From NCBI GenBank assembly GCA_003415625.1, contig PYIU01000003.1, positions 6,820,001 through 6,884,000 of the forward strand: DNA of 64,000 nt, given 5' to 3'. Source of the DNA: Aquanectria penicillioides (Eukaryota > Ascomycota > Sordariomycetes > Hypocreales > Nectriaceae). How positions within the stretch are numbered: position 1 is the first letter of the stretch; each line of letters starts with the position of its first letter. Position numbers and translations under genes: made by a program. The notes beneath the pieces are model-generated. The model was not told where the DNA came from. It saw only the letters and a program-made list of their open reading frames with translations, and made no database searches. Positions 13,365 to 25,400 of the stretch are shown here, in pieces.

Positions 13365-15730
13365 ACATTGATCACTTAGATCCTACATGACGAAAAAAGC
13401 AATTGCGCTGGTAGACCATCCTTTAACCTTGATTGCACACCTTTGGGGTGCTTTGAGTCTCCATGAAATAAAACAATCCTTCTTTTTGCTCACCAAATTC
13501 TCAAACTCATCGTTGAACTGCGCCGTACAAGGTATGAGCAACATCCGGAGCGATGATACCACGACCAGCGGCAAACTGACCCAACTACTAATTAGTCAAT
13601 CCTAAAAGGTGACACTTACCTTCCTGACTCAGAGCCATTCTGAATGCAGACAAGTCACAAAACCTGAGGTCCATCGGGGCAGGGCTCGGTGAGCATGGTT
13701 CATTACGGGGAACACAGCCGCGTGCGCGCTCGCGGCGTAGATTTGCTTATTAGACAATGGATGTGATTGGAATGGATGCGAGGGGGAGAATGGCGATCCG
13801 AGCATGGCCCTGACACATTGCCGTGCGAACTCATATCGGCCTCTAGCACTTCAGAATGTCTGAGGTTGCTTCTCAAGCTTTACCACAAGGCTGGCTTGCT
13901 CTGTTGTCTAGTCCCAAGGGGGGATGCTCGCTGATGATCCCTAAACCCTTGGCAAGTCCAGAATGTGGCTAGATTGCTCGAAACACAAAGCCGCTAAGAA
14001 TCCTTCTAGACATGAATGTCAACCTCCTTGTTGCTTTTCGTAGAATCTTGGTATGATCTCGCAAAGCTGCCAATTTGACGGAGTGGAAAGACACTGTGTA
14101 AGACAGCATCTCACTGCCATTCAGGAACCCCCATCACTCTCAACCGTCGGCCTCCCCCACCGCCATCACTTCCAGCCACCGCGACCCAATTTCGTCCCAT
14201 GTGATATCTGACACCTGCAGCACCGACATGAATTGCCTTTTTCCCTCCCGCGGGCGTACATGGCTTCTGACAAGGTGCCAAACGAGGCCAATGCGCGGCG
14301 CTACCCTCCAATTCCCCGGCAAAAGCAATGTCCCGAATGTGGAGTTTGGGCGTTCAACGGCAGTGTGTGGTTGCTCGGGAGGAGTCCTAACTTTTGATCC
14401 TTCGGGTGAGGGAGGAAAAGCAAAGTGAATCAAGTCGTACGAGCTTTGGTGTGATGGTTGAACTAAGTATGGCAGCAAAAGAAAGGAAACATACACTACC
14501 GGCGGTAGAAGTGCCGTCGACGACAAACCGTGACCAATATTGGGATGGAGCTCTCACCGAAGATGTCGAATGAGCGACGGCCACACCATGTCTTCAGCTC
14601 CTTCGTGACCCCAGACCACACCGAGGGAACAATGATGGATGGATGAATTCTCAACGAACGTGCTCCTAGTCGCCTAGCCACATGTAAAAAATAATACATC
14701 CTGTTAAGCATGGTCCAGGCAAGCCATTGTTACACCCTCAACGCCACCCGACATGGCGCTTCTTTCTGGTAGTTTGACGCACTACCGGTCACAAGTCTCA
14801 CACGCTAAACGTTGCCATGAGGTGGCTTGGGGTTTACAAACCGCGCATTGAATGTGTCAACAGAGTCTTAAGATGCCTTCATTTTCTCAAAACAAGGCTT
14901 ATGTATCCTGCGTGCGACGCAGCGTCTTGGCCCGGCGGTTATGCAAGGGAGATAACTGCTGTCTTTCGGATGAAGGTGAAAAAAAAAGTCGACAACACCA
15001 GTGAAAACGTGGCACTCGGACTGTCCAGCTTTGGAATGCCTGGTCTGTACTGACTGGGGGCTCTGGAGCGGAGCTGTAACTGTTAACGCCGACTAGATCT
15101 CGACACATCAACGGTGCATCACAAGCCCCTCGGCCACTGCAGGTTGAGCGAATCATTGATTTAAGCCCCCTATACGTCGGATAACCCGACCTGCCATCGT
15201 CCCCTGTGCAGATGATCAGCATGAATCTTTGGTACGGGAGCTGGGAGAGCAAAAACCGAGCTTTTTGGGAGGGGTGTGAATGAGTACGTATCCTGCAAGG
15301 TGGTTGCATCGAGAGACGTTAGCGACAGGAGACTTGTTGATTAGGAGGCGCTTATAAATCCGGGGGTGTAGAGAGAGAACCAGGCGTGTCCTCCGTCCCT
15401 TTTCACTTGCAATGGGGTGTTTAGGCTGTTTGGGGGCCTAAGACGGATGAATCAAAGGCAAAACACCTTACATGGGGGTTCTCCGGGTCCCAGATGGAGG
15501 GTAGTAGATCGCAAAGCAGCCTACCAAATCGTGTGTCATGCCTGTACACGGGTGCAAGGTGGTTCTGATCCATGGTTTCGTCTAAGATATACCCTAGCAT
15601 GCATCGAAATGGGAATTTTGATGATGTGATCAGATAGCAGATGCTCCTCGGTGCCTACATCCTTCGTGTGAACAGAGTCCTCTCTCTTTCAAGCTTCAGA
15701 GGACCTACCCTACTTGACTAGACAATAAGT

Positions 15731-15767
15731 AAATTCGTGGGATGAAAATTTCCCCTCCCACGAATTT
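15731..15767. repeat. perfect 12-bp inverted repeat (hairpin)
   Basis: AAATTCGTGGGA at 15731-15742 is matched by its exact reverse complement at 15756-15767, with a 13-base spacer. No T-run follows directly on the plus strand. It could be a hairpin in a transcript, a protein site, or chance. Confidence 0.7.
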
Positions 15768-15940
15768 CGTTTTGGGGGCTTATTCCGATGTACAGACAGA
15801 GTCCATCCGCCATTGAATCTCTTGGGGGACAAAAATCCAAACAGCCGACAAAGCTTTCCGGCTGGCAAAGAGAGGTAAGACCTTGATGCCTGCGAGAGAC
15901 TTATGTGAAGGATGATTCGTTGAGGTAGCAAGGGGCCAGG

Positions 15941-15960
15941 TTTTTTTTTTTTTTTTTTTT
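15941..15960. repeat. poly-T run (20)
   Basis: Twenty uninterrupted T. Similar 20-21-base A or T runs occur at 20920-20940, 33002-33021 and 45955-45974. Long mononucleotide runs are common in fungal intergenic DNA and are also places where assemblies miscount bases. Confidence 0.95.
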
Positions 15961-18570
15961 CCCTCGGACAGGGGAGTTCCCATATAGCGACCATTATACG
16001 TTCGCTTAATTGGCCTGGAATGTGCTCATACATCGCTGAAGAGGAGGGTTAGCAGCTACGACGATCATTGTCCTGGTTACTGTCACCGAGCCTCATACCC
16101 TCGGGGAACACGGCAGTTTGTGAGAAGACAATTAATTGACTTGTCGTCGTCCTTGGTGAATCTCACAATCTGTAATACGACGTCCCCAAGCTGTTGGTAT
16201 GTGATTGCCACCCCTGATCGCGCTTATTCCTATGCAATGGGGATCTTCCCCTGTGCCGTGGAGTTCAAAAATGGTGCAAACCCCGAGACTTGAAGCAGGG
16301 CGAAATGTACCAACAACTTCTGTTGTGAGGCCATAACCCACAGCTAGATATGCCCCCAAGACCATTCTCATTTGGGCACAATAGGAAAAGTCTAGTAAAG
16401 TTTTGGCTTCATGAGGTTGAGCACATTGCGGATGCATACCCCTGAACAACTTGGGGCTGGCAGGCATCCAAGCTTTGCCGTAGCACGGATCCAAGACGGG
16501 ACGATTAGGGCAAGGGAGCTCAAGTCTTTGGATCCGGAGTCGGTGGATGGGACTGGGTTGAGGATCTGACATGCCGGCGATCGGTCAGTCAATGAACTGA
16601 TTTCAGACAGGCGGGAAGATGGAAATCCACGACGGGAAACTCCGGACATGGGAGTGACTGGTAAAGTTGCTCATGCCTCGCCCATTGTAACGGGCAAGAG
16701 GCACATCGAGCGTCCCTGTCCCGGACCAGAGCTTCCAAAAGCGGTAATCTTGTCGTGGTAGTGGAGTACTCGAAGAGGTCTGTGGGGATTGGGGGGACCT
16801 GTCCCTTTGGCAGGGAAGAGAGGGTTTGGCCATCGCTGAAGGAATACAGGTGCAAGAACTCTGACAAGGATGGGTTCAGGCTTGGGGAATGTTGCCACCC
16901 GGGAGTTAGGATGGAGAACGGCAAGCCAGACAGTGAAGTCCGAGACGGGGCGAGCTGGGTAATGGTTCTCGGTCCGCAGTAGTGCGGCGGCGTCAGGGCA
17001 GACCATGCAACGGAGATGATTAGATCCTTTCGTCTTTGCTCTTGTCCGTTGTTGTGCGGTCCCGAGGACGGCAGCTCCCTGTCGAGGGTTGAGACGTTCA
17101 GGATGCGCCCTGTGCCTCCAGGCTAGAAGGTCTATACACGATCCAAGGCGAGGGCTAGGCCCAAGGCAAAGCGGCGCCGGCGCACTCTCAACGCCCGCGC
17201 TCTTGGGGGGGAGCTAGTGTGGCCAAGCGCCAGCGACAGGGCTGTCCTCGCGGTGCAGCCAGCAGTCGCAAGAGATTAAGATCAGGCCACCATGACGAGT
17301 AGAGCAGTAGAGTCAGGGGGGTGGCCCCCGAATCGAGTTAATCCACATCTCGCGTGGCCGACATCGTGGACTAACTGGGGTCACCCCTGCGGATCGCCGC
17401 CAGCTTTTGGAGATCACTGGCAGGAAACCCTCGCGGGGACTGGCCGCTAGGAGCCTCGACAGCGCGCCTCTGAACCTTTCCTGGCATCCATTTTTTTTTA
17501 GGCTTTCGGGAAGAAGGTTTACTTGTCAATAACCGTTGCGCCGAATGGGGGATCCCGCGGGAGCCGGCGTTGACGGGAAAGAAAAAAGGTCCAAAGAGGC
17601 AGTGTTGCAGTTGCGTCTCATCACAGATGAAAACCAGCCAGGACCTAAATGAGTTGGCATGAAAGCCTTGTAGGTGGCTTTGTATGTGGCCTTGGGGTAA
17701 GGTACGTGTATGCACCACCTGTAACGGTGACCAGACTGGAGATGTGATTCAGAGATTGCGGTCCTGTCAAATCCGTCACATACAGCCAACGGACAGGGTA
17801 GAGACAGGTACAGAGCCTTGTGGTGGACGGAGCGTCCCGGCGTGTAACTGCATAATGGTGAGTACGACGCTGCAGGTCCGAGATGCACATGGAGATGAGG
17901 AAGGAGAAAGGAGGATGACATGGAGATGAAGATGGAGGATTGGAGATCAATTGCATCATTCGGGTTTATACCAGGCCCCATCATCGAAGATGTTCACTGT
18001 TGAGTTGGACGAGGGCATTCCTAGACGGGGCCAACTGAAGCCCCATGCTCTGTAGACCTTGGTGCCCCGTCCGTTGCCCACGACCCAAGGGGGGAAGAGG
18101 GGGTCGGAGACGATCCTGAAGGAGAATTTTTGGGTTTTCGGGACAAGTCAGTACGAACAAGGTGATGGATGGGAGCGTGTACATATGCGTGCGTATTGAA
18201 ATGGGGCCATGAACCACGGCTTAGTCGACGACGGACGAAGGATGTTGACAGACGGAACGATGTGGGGGGATTGCTCCGTGAAGTGGAGGACAGATGATGA
18301 CAGATTCGGTGGCGGACGGCCTGGGGTGAACGTCAACGCCGACGCGTCTGGTGCTTCCTGTCCTGCTCGTGGCTCGTACTTGGCCGTGTCGTGGTTGATT
18401 GCTCCGTTGATAGGTTGATGCAGTTCTTCAGCTCGTGAGCGTGAGATTGGATAAATTGCGCTTCAGCAGCAACGGCGCGGTTGCTCGTTGCATTTGCACT
18501 GCAACGCACCTACCATGCGGCCATGCATTTAATGTACAGTAGGTAATGCCTAGGCAGGTACCTTACGACT

Positions 18571-18593
18571 TAGGTAGGTAGGTAGGTAGGTAG
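18571..18593. repeat. (AGGT)n tandem repeat
   Basis: Five to six AGGT units, next to further TAGG/AGGTA copies from about 18537. The reverse-complement motif (ACCT) recurs at about 43979-44012 upstream of the CNL1-like gene. AGGTA-type repeats are frequent near transcription starts in Sordariomycetes. Confidence 0.9.
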
Positions 18594-19164
18594 CTAAGCC
18601 AACTGTCAAGTGCCCTTCGTTCATAGTCCAGTAAGATGGCGCGTATGGAGCCTCGGGTGCCTCTAGGGCGTCCCGCAATGCGTGCTTCGGTGTGGTACCG
18701 GTATGTGCTAGTGCTGAAGGTGCCTAATTATGGAAGCCCCACCCCCTGTCACTTTGGGCCTGTCAGTTCTGTCACTCAGGACTTCCCTCCAAGTTCAGTC
18801 AGTGGACAGCAACGGCCAGTTGAGGGAAAGGAGAACGCGAGTGAGAGTTTGAGGGAGGTGCAACGGCACCACTACCAACATAGTGCGGCGCAGCTGCTGA
18901 CCCCTTGTGTGTGTGTCCCTGGCCGTTCTGGGCGCCCTCACACCACCATTGTGGTATTCTCTTCAGAGGCGTTCCCGGATTGAAGATGATAATTTGCATG
19001 TACGAGTTGGCGTTTCGTCGTGGGATGGCGATGGCTTATGGACGTGCATGCTGTCGGAGTGCAGGGCGACATGCACAGAGCGCGATGGGTACGGTGTGCT
19101 ACCTGAACGCTGTAATATTCCAATATATTATCATGCGGAATCTGCGCATGTACTTAGGTCTCCT

Positions 19165-19194
19165 CACGCACGCACGCACGCACGCACGCACGCA
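19165..19194. repeat. (CACG)n microsatellite
   Basis: Seven tandem CACG units seen directly. Confidence 0.95.
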
Positions 19195-20919
19195 CTCCAG
19201 AGACCACCAGCCTGCTGGAGGACCCACCACGGAGTGTTGGTGGAGCTTACCTGCATGTCTCCCATTGCGGCATTCGTAGTCAGGATTGGGGTCGGACATG
19301 GGAGTCTCCTTCACCAGGTATCACGCCTGGTGTTGCACCAAAGCCAGAGCTACCTAGCCGCACGCTATCACGCCCGCTATACAGGACAGGAGGATGGAGC
19401 CCAGCGCCCTGGAGTCCAGAGTCCCAATGTATTGATGGCTGATTGCGATGCCTCCTCCTCCATACCCAGTTTCCCATTTCGCACTTTTCCATCCTTACCA
19501 AACAGGCAGGTACCTGCTTCTGCCAACCGCACATGCATTGCTTTATTCCAGCTCCAAGCCACGCGGCCTCCCCAGCCTCAATCAACTCTTGCTCAGCTCC
19601 CCTATCGCTATCGGCCTTCAAGCTTCCTTCCGCCAACATCATCCATCCCATCATGGTGCCTCAATCCTAGATTTGCCCACCGTCAACTCACGCCACTAAA
19701 CAACACCAACGCCGCTCAGCTCCTTGCATAGGCCCACGGTATCGTCACCGGGCAGATTCCCCGTGAAGCACAGTCCCAACGCCCCGTCCCGCTCCTCCAA
19801 CTTCATCCATCCTTCCTCGTCCTCTTCTGGTTGCTCACCTCCCGTTGAGGCTTTGCTTTTTCTAGTACCACCTTGGACTTCGGCCCCGGTGAGCCCCTCC
19901 ACCCAATCCACTCAATCCTTTCCTTCCCCCTTGACAACGTCCACCACGACCTCGCACCCACCAAACCGCGCGGGAGGCTGGCCCCCTTGTCCCCGAGTCC
20001 TGTACTGATCGACAGATTTTCTTCACACCCTCGACCTTGTTTCGAATCGCTTAGTTCTGGAAGTGGCCCGGCACTACCCTCGGGAAGTCCCAGCCAATGT
20101 AATACTACATTCTGTGATCGTCAACGGCCCACGCACTCTACTTTCGCCTTAACTGGAAGGGAGACTTGGTCTGCATTGGCCTTAATTGACAGTCTGATGT
20201 TTCTTGCTCATTCGGTGCCGCAATTGGTAGTGCATCTTGCCCATAGCTGCTGATGCCCGCAACCTCGCGCGTGTCACAACAACAACAACAAACACGAGAT
20301 ACCATCACTAGTTTGCTGTAATTAGCAGCCATCGTTTTCTTTTTCTTTGCCCCCCACATTTACTATCGGTTCTGGAAGCGTGTTTTAAACCGAGACAAGG
20401 CTGGCGCTAACTTGTCCACCGGCTGGTCACCGGCCTTTACCCACCTGCCACCGTCTTTCGAATCCCAGACCGGGGCAGCCAAGACACCTTCTGGCTCAAG
20501 TTTGATTCAATGCCACTTTGGGTTTGCAAGACGGCGTTACCACAACACCCTACCTAGATTTGGCCTGCTAGCACCGGGAACTTGTTTCACCACCCTCATA
20601 GCTCCTCCTTGCACTCTCGGGAAGCCCCTCCATCTCTGAGCCGCCTCGAAGCTATCCCTCCGTAGACTAAGTCTGGGGAGATAATCTTCCCCATTAACTG
20701 CATACATGGGCTTCGACCGCAACTACCGGGAGTTGCGTTGTCTTTGGTTAGTCGGAGCCTGTCCCCCCGCGCTCCGTTTATGGTTCGAGACACTATTAGT
20801 TGCCTGCTTTCCATGGGCCTGGCTGCTACAATCACCTCATCTCATTTCCAGCGGTGGGCATGAAGCTGCTCTCCAGCAAGCATGTCCCCCTCCTTGCCGA
20901 CGATCAAAGTTGGGTGTCC

Positions 20920-20940
20920 AAAAAAAAAAAAAAAAAAAAA
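20920..20940. repeat. poly-A run (21)
   Basis: Twenty-one uninterrupted A, inside a gene-poor stretch. Confidence 0.95.
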
Positions 20941-23900
20941 GGCAGACCCTACAAATCTTTGACATTATTACCATGTTGAATGACCCACCCGTGGTCACAA
21001 CCCCACCGATCAGCAGTGCAACAGTCCCAGTACCCCCATAAACACCGACGGCCTGACCGGCTGTGCCTCAATGATAGCTGCCCAAGGACGTCACTGGTAG
21101 GGGCCAGATACTACTGACGAATCCCCGAAGGGACATCTACTACAACCACATTGTTGGATCCTGGGCGGCAGGCAATGGGTGAGTCCCCGAAGTACCTCCG
21201 CCCCAAGGCCACGGGGTTACTGGGGAGTCCAAGTCAGCGATACTTCTCTGTAGCTGGAATGGAATATGTTCCAGCACAGCCCAAGAAAATACTGCCGGGG
21301 AACCAACCCTAGGACAAAGAGAGCGGAGTTCAGTGCAGTCCGCTTCCCCTAAGTCTCAGGACGCACCATCACTATCAGTAGGGTAGGTCACTTTCCTAAA
21401 GATATCAAGTGAAATTGCATTTTCAAGTTACACTTCCCGGCTTCTTGCAGCACCTTCATGCATGACAGGCTTGACATGCATCTGATTTGCAACCAGCTTC
21501 ACTGGGATGGCATCTTGCAACCGGGTCAGTTAAAATTTCGTCATCGCAACACTTTTCGGAGGGTGCGAGCCAGTCTAGCACCAATTCACAACACCCTCTA
21601 CAACTAGTGCCCGACGACGCTCACCAATGCATCAGGACTCAAACATTTCCCCAGAAAACCCCAGACCCATGATTGAAAGGTTTGAATGATGTGTTGAGGG
21701 GAAGGGAAGCCCACGGAGCAATGTAGTGGGAGCCCTCTTGGCAGAGGGCAGTGCCAAACGGGCGTGGCTGGCGATGGCGCGGCGACGACGAAATGGGAAA
21801 AAGCAAAGTCAGGGACTTTGCACGTGTCGTCGCTTAAGGTTTGACACACGCGGATTATCGACGGCGTGTCTGTCTGACCTAGTCTCTAGGGGGGTTTTTA
21901 CTAGGGTCGAAAAGTCGGCTTTGATGGCCAAGTTGAAACCCCCTCGCGCAGGTGTGATAAACCACTGTCGCCACGGAAGGTCAATGTGACGTTGTTGAGA
22001 TTCTCTTCTCCGACACTTGAAGGAGAGTTTCAAGGGCCGTCAGAGGTTATTCTTGGGCTGCCTGGTCGATGTCGAAGGGAGACTGGGCGCTAGTATGCCC
22101 CTCAAACGCTTTGTCGATCAAGCCGTGCCAAGGAATCCCACCATTGTAAGCGAGGAAGGGGAGGCGCCCGCTAAGGCGACGATCATCCAAATTAGCCCGG
22201 TTTTCTCACTGAGGACTGCGAGGAGACGACAATTGAGTGACAGGGCCAAAGATGCCAGATGCAGCGAGAGCTAGCGCCCAACCCCAACGGGGCAGCGGGA
22301 TTATGTGGTGCCAATACGCCATTGTCGCGCCGGTTTGAACTCGCTTGCAATCTCACCCTCTCAACCCCACGAGACCAACGCAGAGAATCTGCAAGCGATG
22401 CACGCCAGCCCGGAGCCGCTCACCACTACCAATACATAGCCTCTAAAGCACAGTTGTCCTGAGAAGGAGGCTGACTATGAAGGACACATTGGATGTTTCA
22501 CGACAATCGGATACCCGCGCCTTGCGCCCCATCACAATGCGAGTGTGACAGGTAGCAAGCAGAGTCTGGTCCAGTTCGAGTATGGGAAGTTGGTTGACTA
22601 GTTCTGTCAAAGGCACCAGCCCGTCAAGGAAACAGACCAGGATCTCCGGGGTTCTACCGTGCTTTTTGGTGTGATTTCCCTTTCATCCAGTTGGCCGATG
22701 ACGTCGAGGAGGTGGCTCAGGGGATACGAGAAGTCAATGCAAAATGTGCCATTTAAGGTTTGCCCCCTTGCGGCACGTACGGAGAGGATAGATTGAATGC
22801 GTGGGAAAGTCTTGGGCATCTCATCTCGAGTTGCGAAGGGGGCCCAGAGAAGGGCGAGCAGTCACATCTCAGACGCATATTGTTGGATGGCAAGCGATGC
22901 TCCAGTCCACAGCGTGGGGTGGGTGAGTGCGGCATAACGTCAAGTCGAAAACCCGGTCGCATGGGGGAGTCACGAAACATGAATGGGTTTTGAGCAAGAT
23001 GACGGTTTCGAGTCAAAGATGGTCTCAAGTTGGACTCTCGACGATTCAAGCTTCAAGGGCGAGGGCCAAACGGACAACAAGGCCAGGTCGCCCCTGGTTC
23101 CAAACACAAGCCACGGGTGACAAGGCCGGGGTGTGGTGAGAGCGGGGCGTCGAGCACTCGGAGCGGCACTGACGTACAAAACAGGAAACGGTCGCCCGGG
23201 AGTCAAAGGTGCAGCGCCGCCGGATGGCAGGGCTCCATGGGATGAATTGCTGGAGCCTGGACGTCTCTGCTGGTCCAGAAGGCGAAGGAGTGGACGGGCC
23301 ACAAAGTGTCCCCCATGCTCCCCTGCCAACCATGCTTTTGCTGTGCTGTAATGGGGGTGGAGGAGTTCTCGGTGGTGGTCAAGGCCGTGGTAGTGGTACC
23401 AGGAGCCTTGTAAAAAGGGAAAGCAGATGGGACAAATATCCAATCCAACCCAACCCAACCTGTCGGAGCATTCGAGGCCGAGGAGGAGGGGGGAGCATGA
23501 CATGGACACTGGGCAACAATGATCAACATCTCACAGCACAAAGAGGGAGACATTGAGCCAGGGAACAGGGATCTCGATGATTTGCCTGTCGACCGTTGAC
23601 TTGAGCGATCCATGAGCATCCTGGCGCCGGGCCACGCACTCCTAGATCTTACCCACGCCCACCATGCCCACACCCATTTACTGTACACCACCACCCCAAG
23701 GACTCAGACACAAGTTTTGCACGCCCCTGCCATCCTGGATGGACACCCCACTCCCCTGCAATGGATCAACGGCGCACCATCACAACATTCGTTCATACGG
23801 AGGAGGAGGAGGAGGGTGGAGACTTCACTGCCGGGACAGACATTCACACCCAGACCCATCGATGCTGGGGCACCCAGGGAAGTTTCCGTCGCCGTTGCCA

Positions 23901-24478
23901 GCCCCCCCATCCCTCCCCTTCGAACCCTGACCCTTTCGTCCCAGGTTCGGTGTCCCGGTAGTAAGACCCACGTTAATATTGTGGCAGCTCGGGGCCGGAG
24001 GGGGTGTGCATCCAAGGATGGCCTTGCCGATTCACACAGATCTTGATATACGGCCCTTTCTGCTTCGCACCCTTGACAAGCTTCTTTCCCACCCGAGAGA
24101 CCTACTTAAGTTTCCCGAAGCCCCCTTCAACGTCCCTGCGACTACTGGCTCCCGGAACTCTCGATATCAGACATCGATGACCTCTTGATCATCCATCCAA
24201 CGACTCTTTGGATATTTTAATCATCGTTGCCATTACCCTTCTCTCTATCTCTGCACTTAATACCTATCCTTGCAGTCTCTTAATTCCTCGGGTCCATCAT
24301 CGTTCCTTGGCCGACATCACCGTCTCCAGACCCAACTCAAACTAATACCACGCTTCACTCCACACTTCCGCATTCAAATGCATACCGCGGCCGCTACATT
24401 CATGTCTAGCCAGTACGCTTCTCAACAAGGAGGATACCAAGTTTCCCGCCAGCACCCGCAGCCACCACCTTCGCCCCC

Positions 24479-25400
24479 ATGGACGATTACAAGTGCTCGC
24501 TTCCTTCCATCTCCAACCTCCTGGGCCTGGCCGATGCCGGGTCCCCGGCAAGCGAGGCCTCGCCAGTGTCAAGGCAACACTCGCCCCAGCTCGAAGGTGA
24601 GACATGTCCCAGAGTGGAGAGAGAGAGAGAGAGGAGTGTGTGTGTGTGTGTGTGAACAAGGAGACTGATTCCCATCATTAGCCGGCCTTCAAGCCCAACG
24701 ATCAGAGAGTCGGCCTGGATCTGGATATGCCAAGTCCTCAGCCCAGCGTGGACTGCCACCCACGCCACCTATGAGCACTGATGCCTCGTTCGATGGCTAT
24801 AATTCTCCCTCTACCAAGACCAGCAGCCAGGTTTACCCCAACGCTGCACCCAGAGGATACTACTACGAGACAACACCTCCACTAGAATCTGACGTCCAAC
24901 GCCACGCGATGGCTCCTGTAGCAGTCCCTCGGTCTGCTCCCGTACCTTACCCCCAGCAGCAGCAGCCCTTCGCTGCTCCCTACGCACCCCAACAGCAGCC
25001 CATGGGCAACTACTATCCTACTCCACCTCCCCAGCCTCAAGTAATGGGCGGTGGATACTACCAGCGCTCGCTTCCTCACTCATTCCCGCCTCCGATGACG
25101 ATGGCTGCCCCCAGTGCTAGCGGAGCAAACCCCTGGCAACATCACCACTACCTCAACCCCACTGGCGGTGCGGCATTTCCGCAGAGCCAGGACCGATACA
25201 TCTGCCAGACTTGCAACAAGGCCTTTAGCCGACCGAGCAGCTTGCGGATCCACAGTCACTCGCACACCGGAGAGAAGCCTTTCAAGTGCCCTCATGCTGG
25301 TTGCGGTAAGGCCTTTAGCGTGCGGAGCAACATGAAGCGACACGAGAGGGGCTGCCACAGCTTCGAGTTCAACGCCTCAGGGTCTGTTCTTCGATCATGA
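24479..25400 (+). CDS. C2H2 zinc-finger transcription factor, MtfA-like
   Basis: Exons 24479..24596 and 24682..25400 (donor GTGAGA, acceptor TTAG, phase kept) give 278 residues. The N-terminus carries 'KCSLPSISNLLGLAD', close to the conserved N-terminal motif of Aspergillus MtfA, a nuclear regulator of development and secondary metabolism. The middle is Pro/Gln/Tyr-rich. Two C-terminal fingers at about residues 214-265 have spacing C-x2-C-x12-H-x3-H and C-x4-C-x12-H-x4-H, joined by a classic TGEKPF linker. The start is doubtful. In another frame, from ATG 24378, an upstream reading ends '...QPPPSPP' exactly where the frame of the SLPSIS motif begins, with five C between. MtfA proteins have 'SPP' a few residues before this motif, so one C may be missing and the real protein may start at 24378 with about 34 more residues. 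The intron holds adjoining GA and GT repeats. Confidence 0.82.
24617..24654. repeat. (GA)n(GT)n compound microsatellite inside an intron
   Basis: GA units followed by GT units fill most of the middle of the 85-bp intron of the C2H2 gene. Length changes here would not alter the protein but could change splicing or intron length between strains. Confidence 0.9.

Larger units (their letters stand above)
13365..18570. other. intergenic, no recognisable gene
   Basis: GC-normal DNA with open frames on both strands that overlap and have no family resemblance (for example 14140-14526 minus, 16132-16572 minus, 17526-17984 minus). Contains a T20 run at 15941-15960 and a perfect 12-bp inverted repeat at 15731-15767. 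I see no splice-consistent chain of exons. Confidence 0.35.
18594..24377. other. intergenic, probable long upstream region of the C2H2 regulator
   Basis: No gene seen. A CACG repeat lies at 19165-19194 and an A21 run at 20920-20940. Open frames of 180-275 codons, such as 18907-19731 plus and 22970-23509 minus, are low-complexity and overlap open frames on the other strand. The last kilobase is C/T-rich. Long upstream regions and leaders are known for fungal developmental regulators, so part of this may be transcribed leader of the zinc-finger gene; that is inference. Confidence 0.35.

Noticed and set aside
18907..19731. 274-codon plus-strand open frame
   Set aside because: Composition follows repeats (including CACG units), overlapping long frames lie on both strands, and no domain is seen.
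22970..23694. Minus-strand frames of 163 and 179 codons
   Set aside because: Overlapping in different frames with plus-strand frames also open; no family resemblance or consistent splicing.
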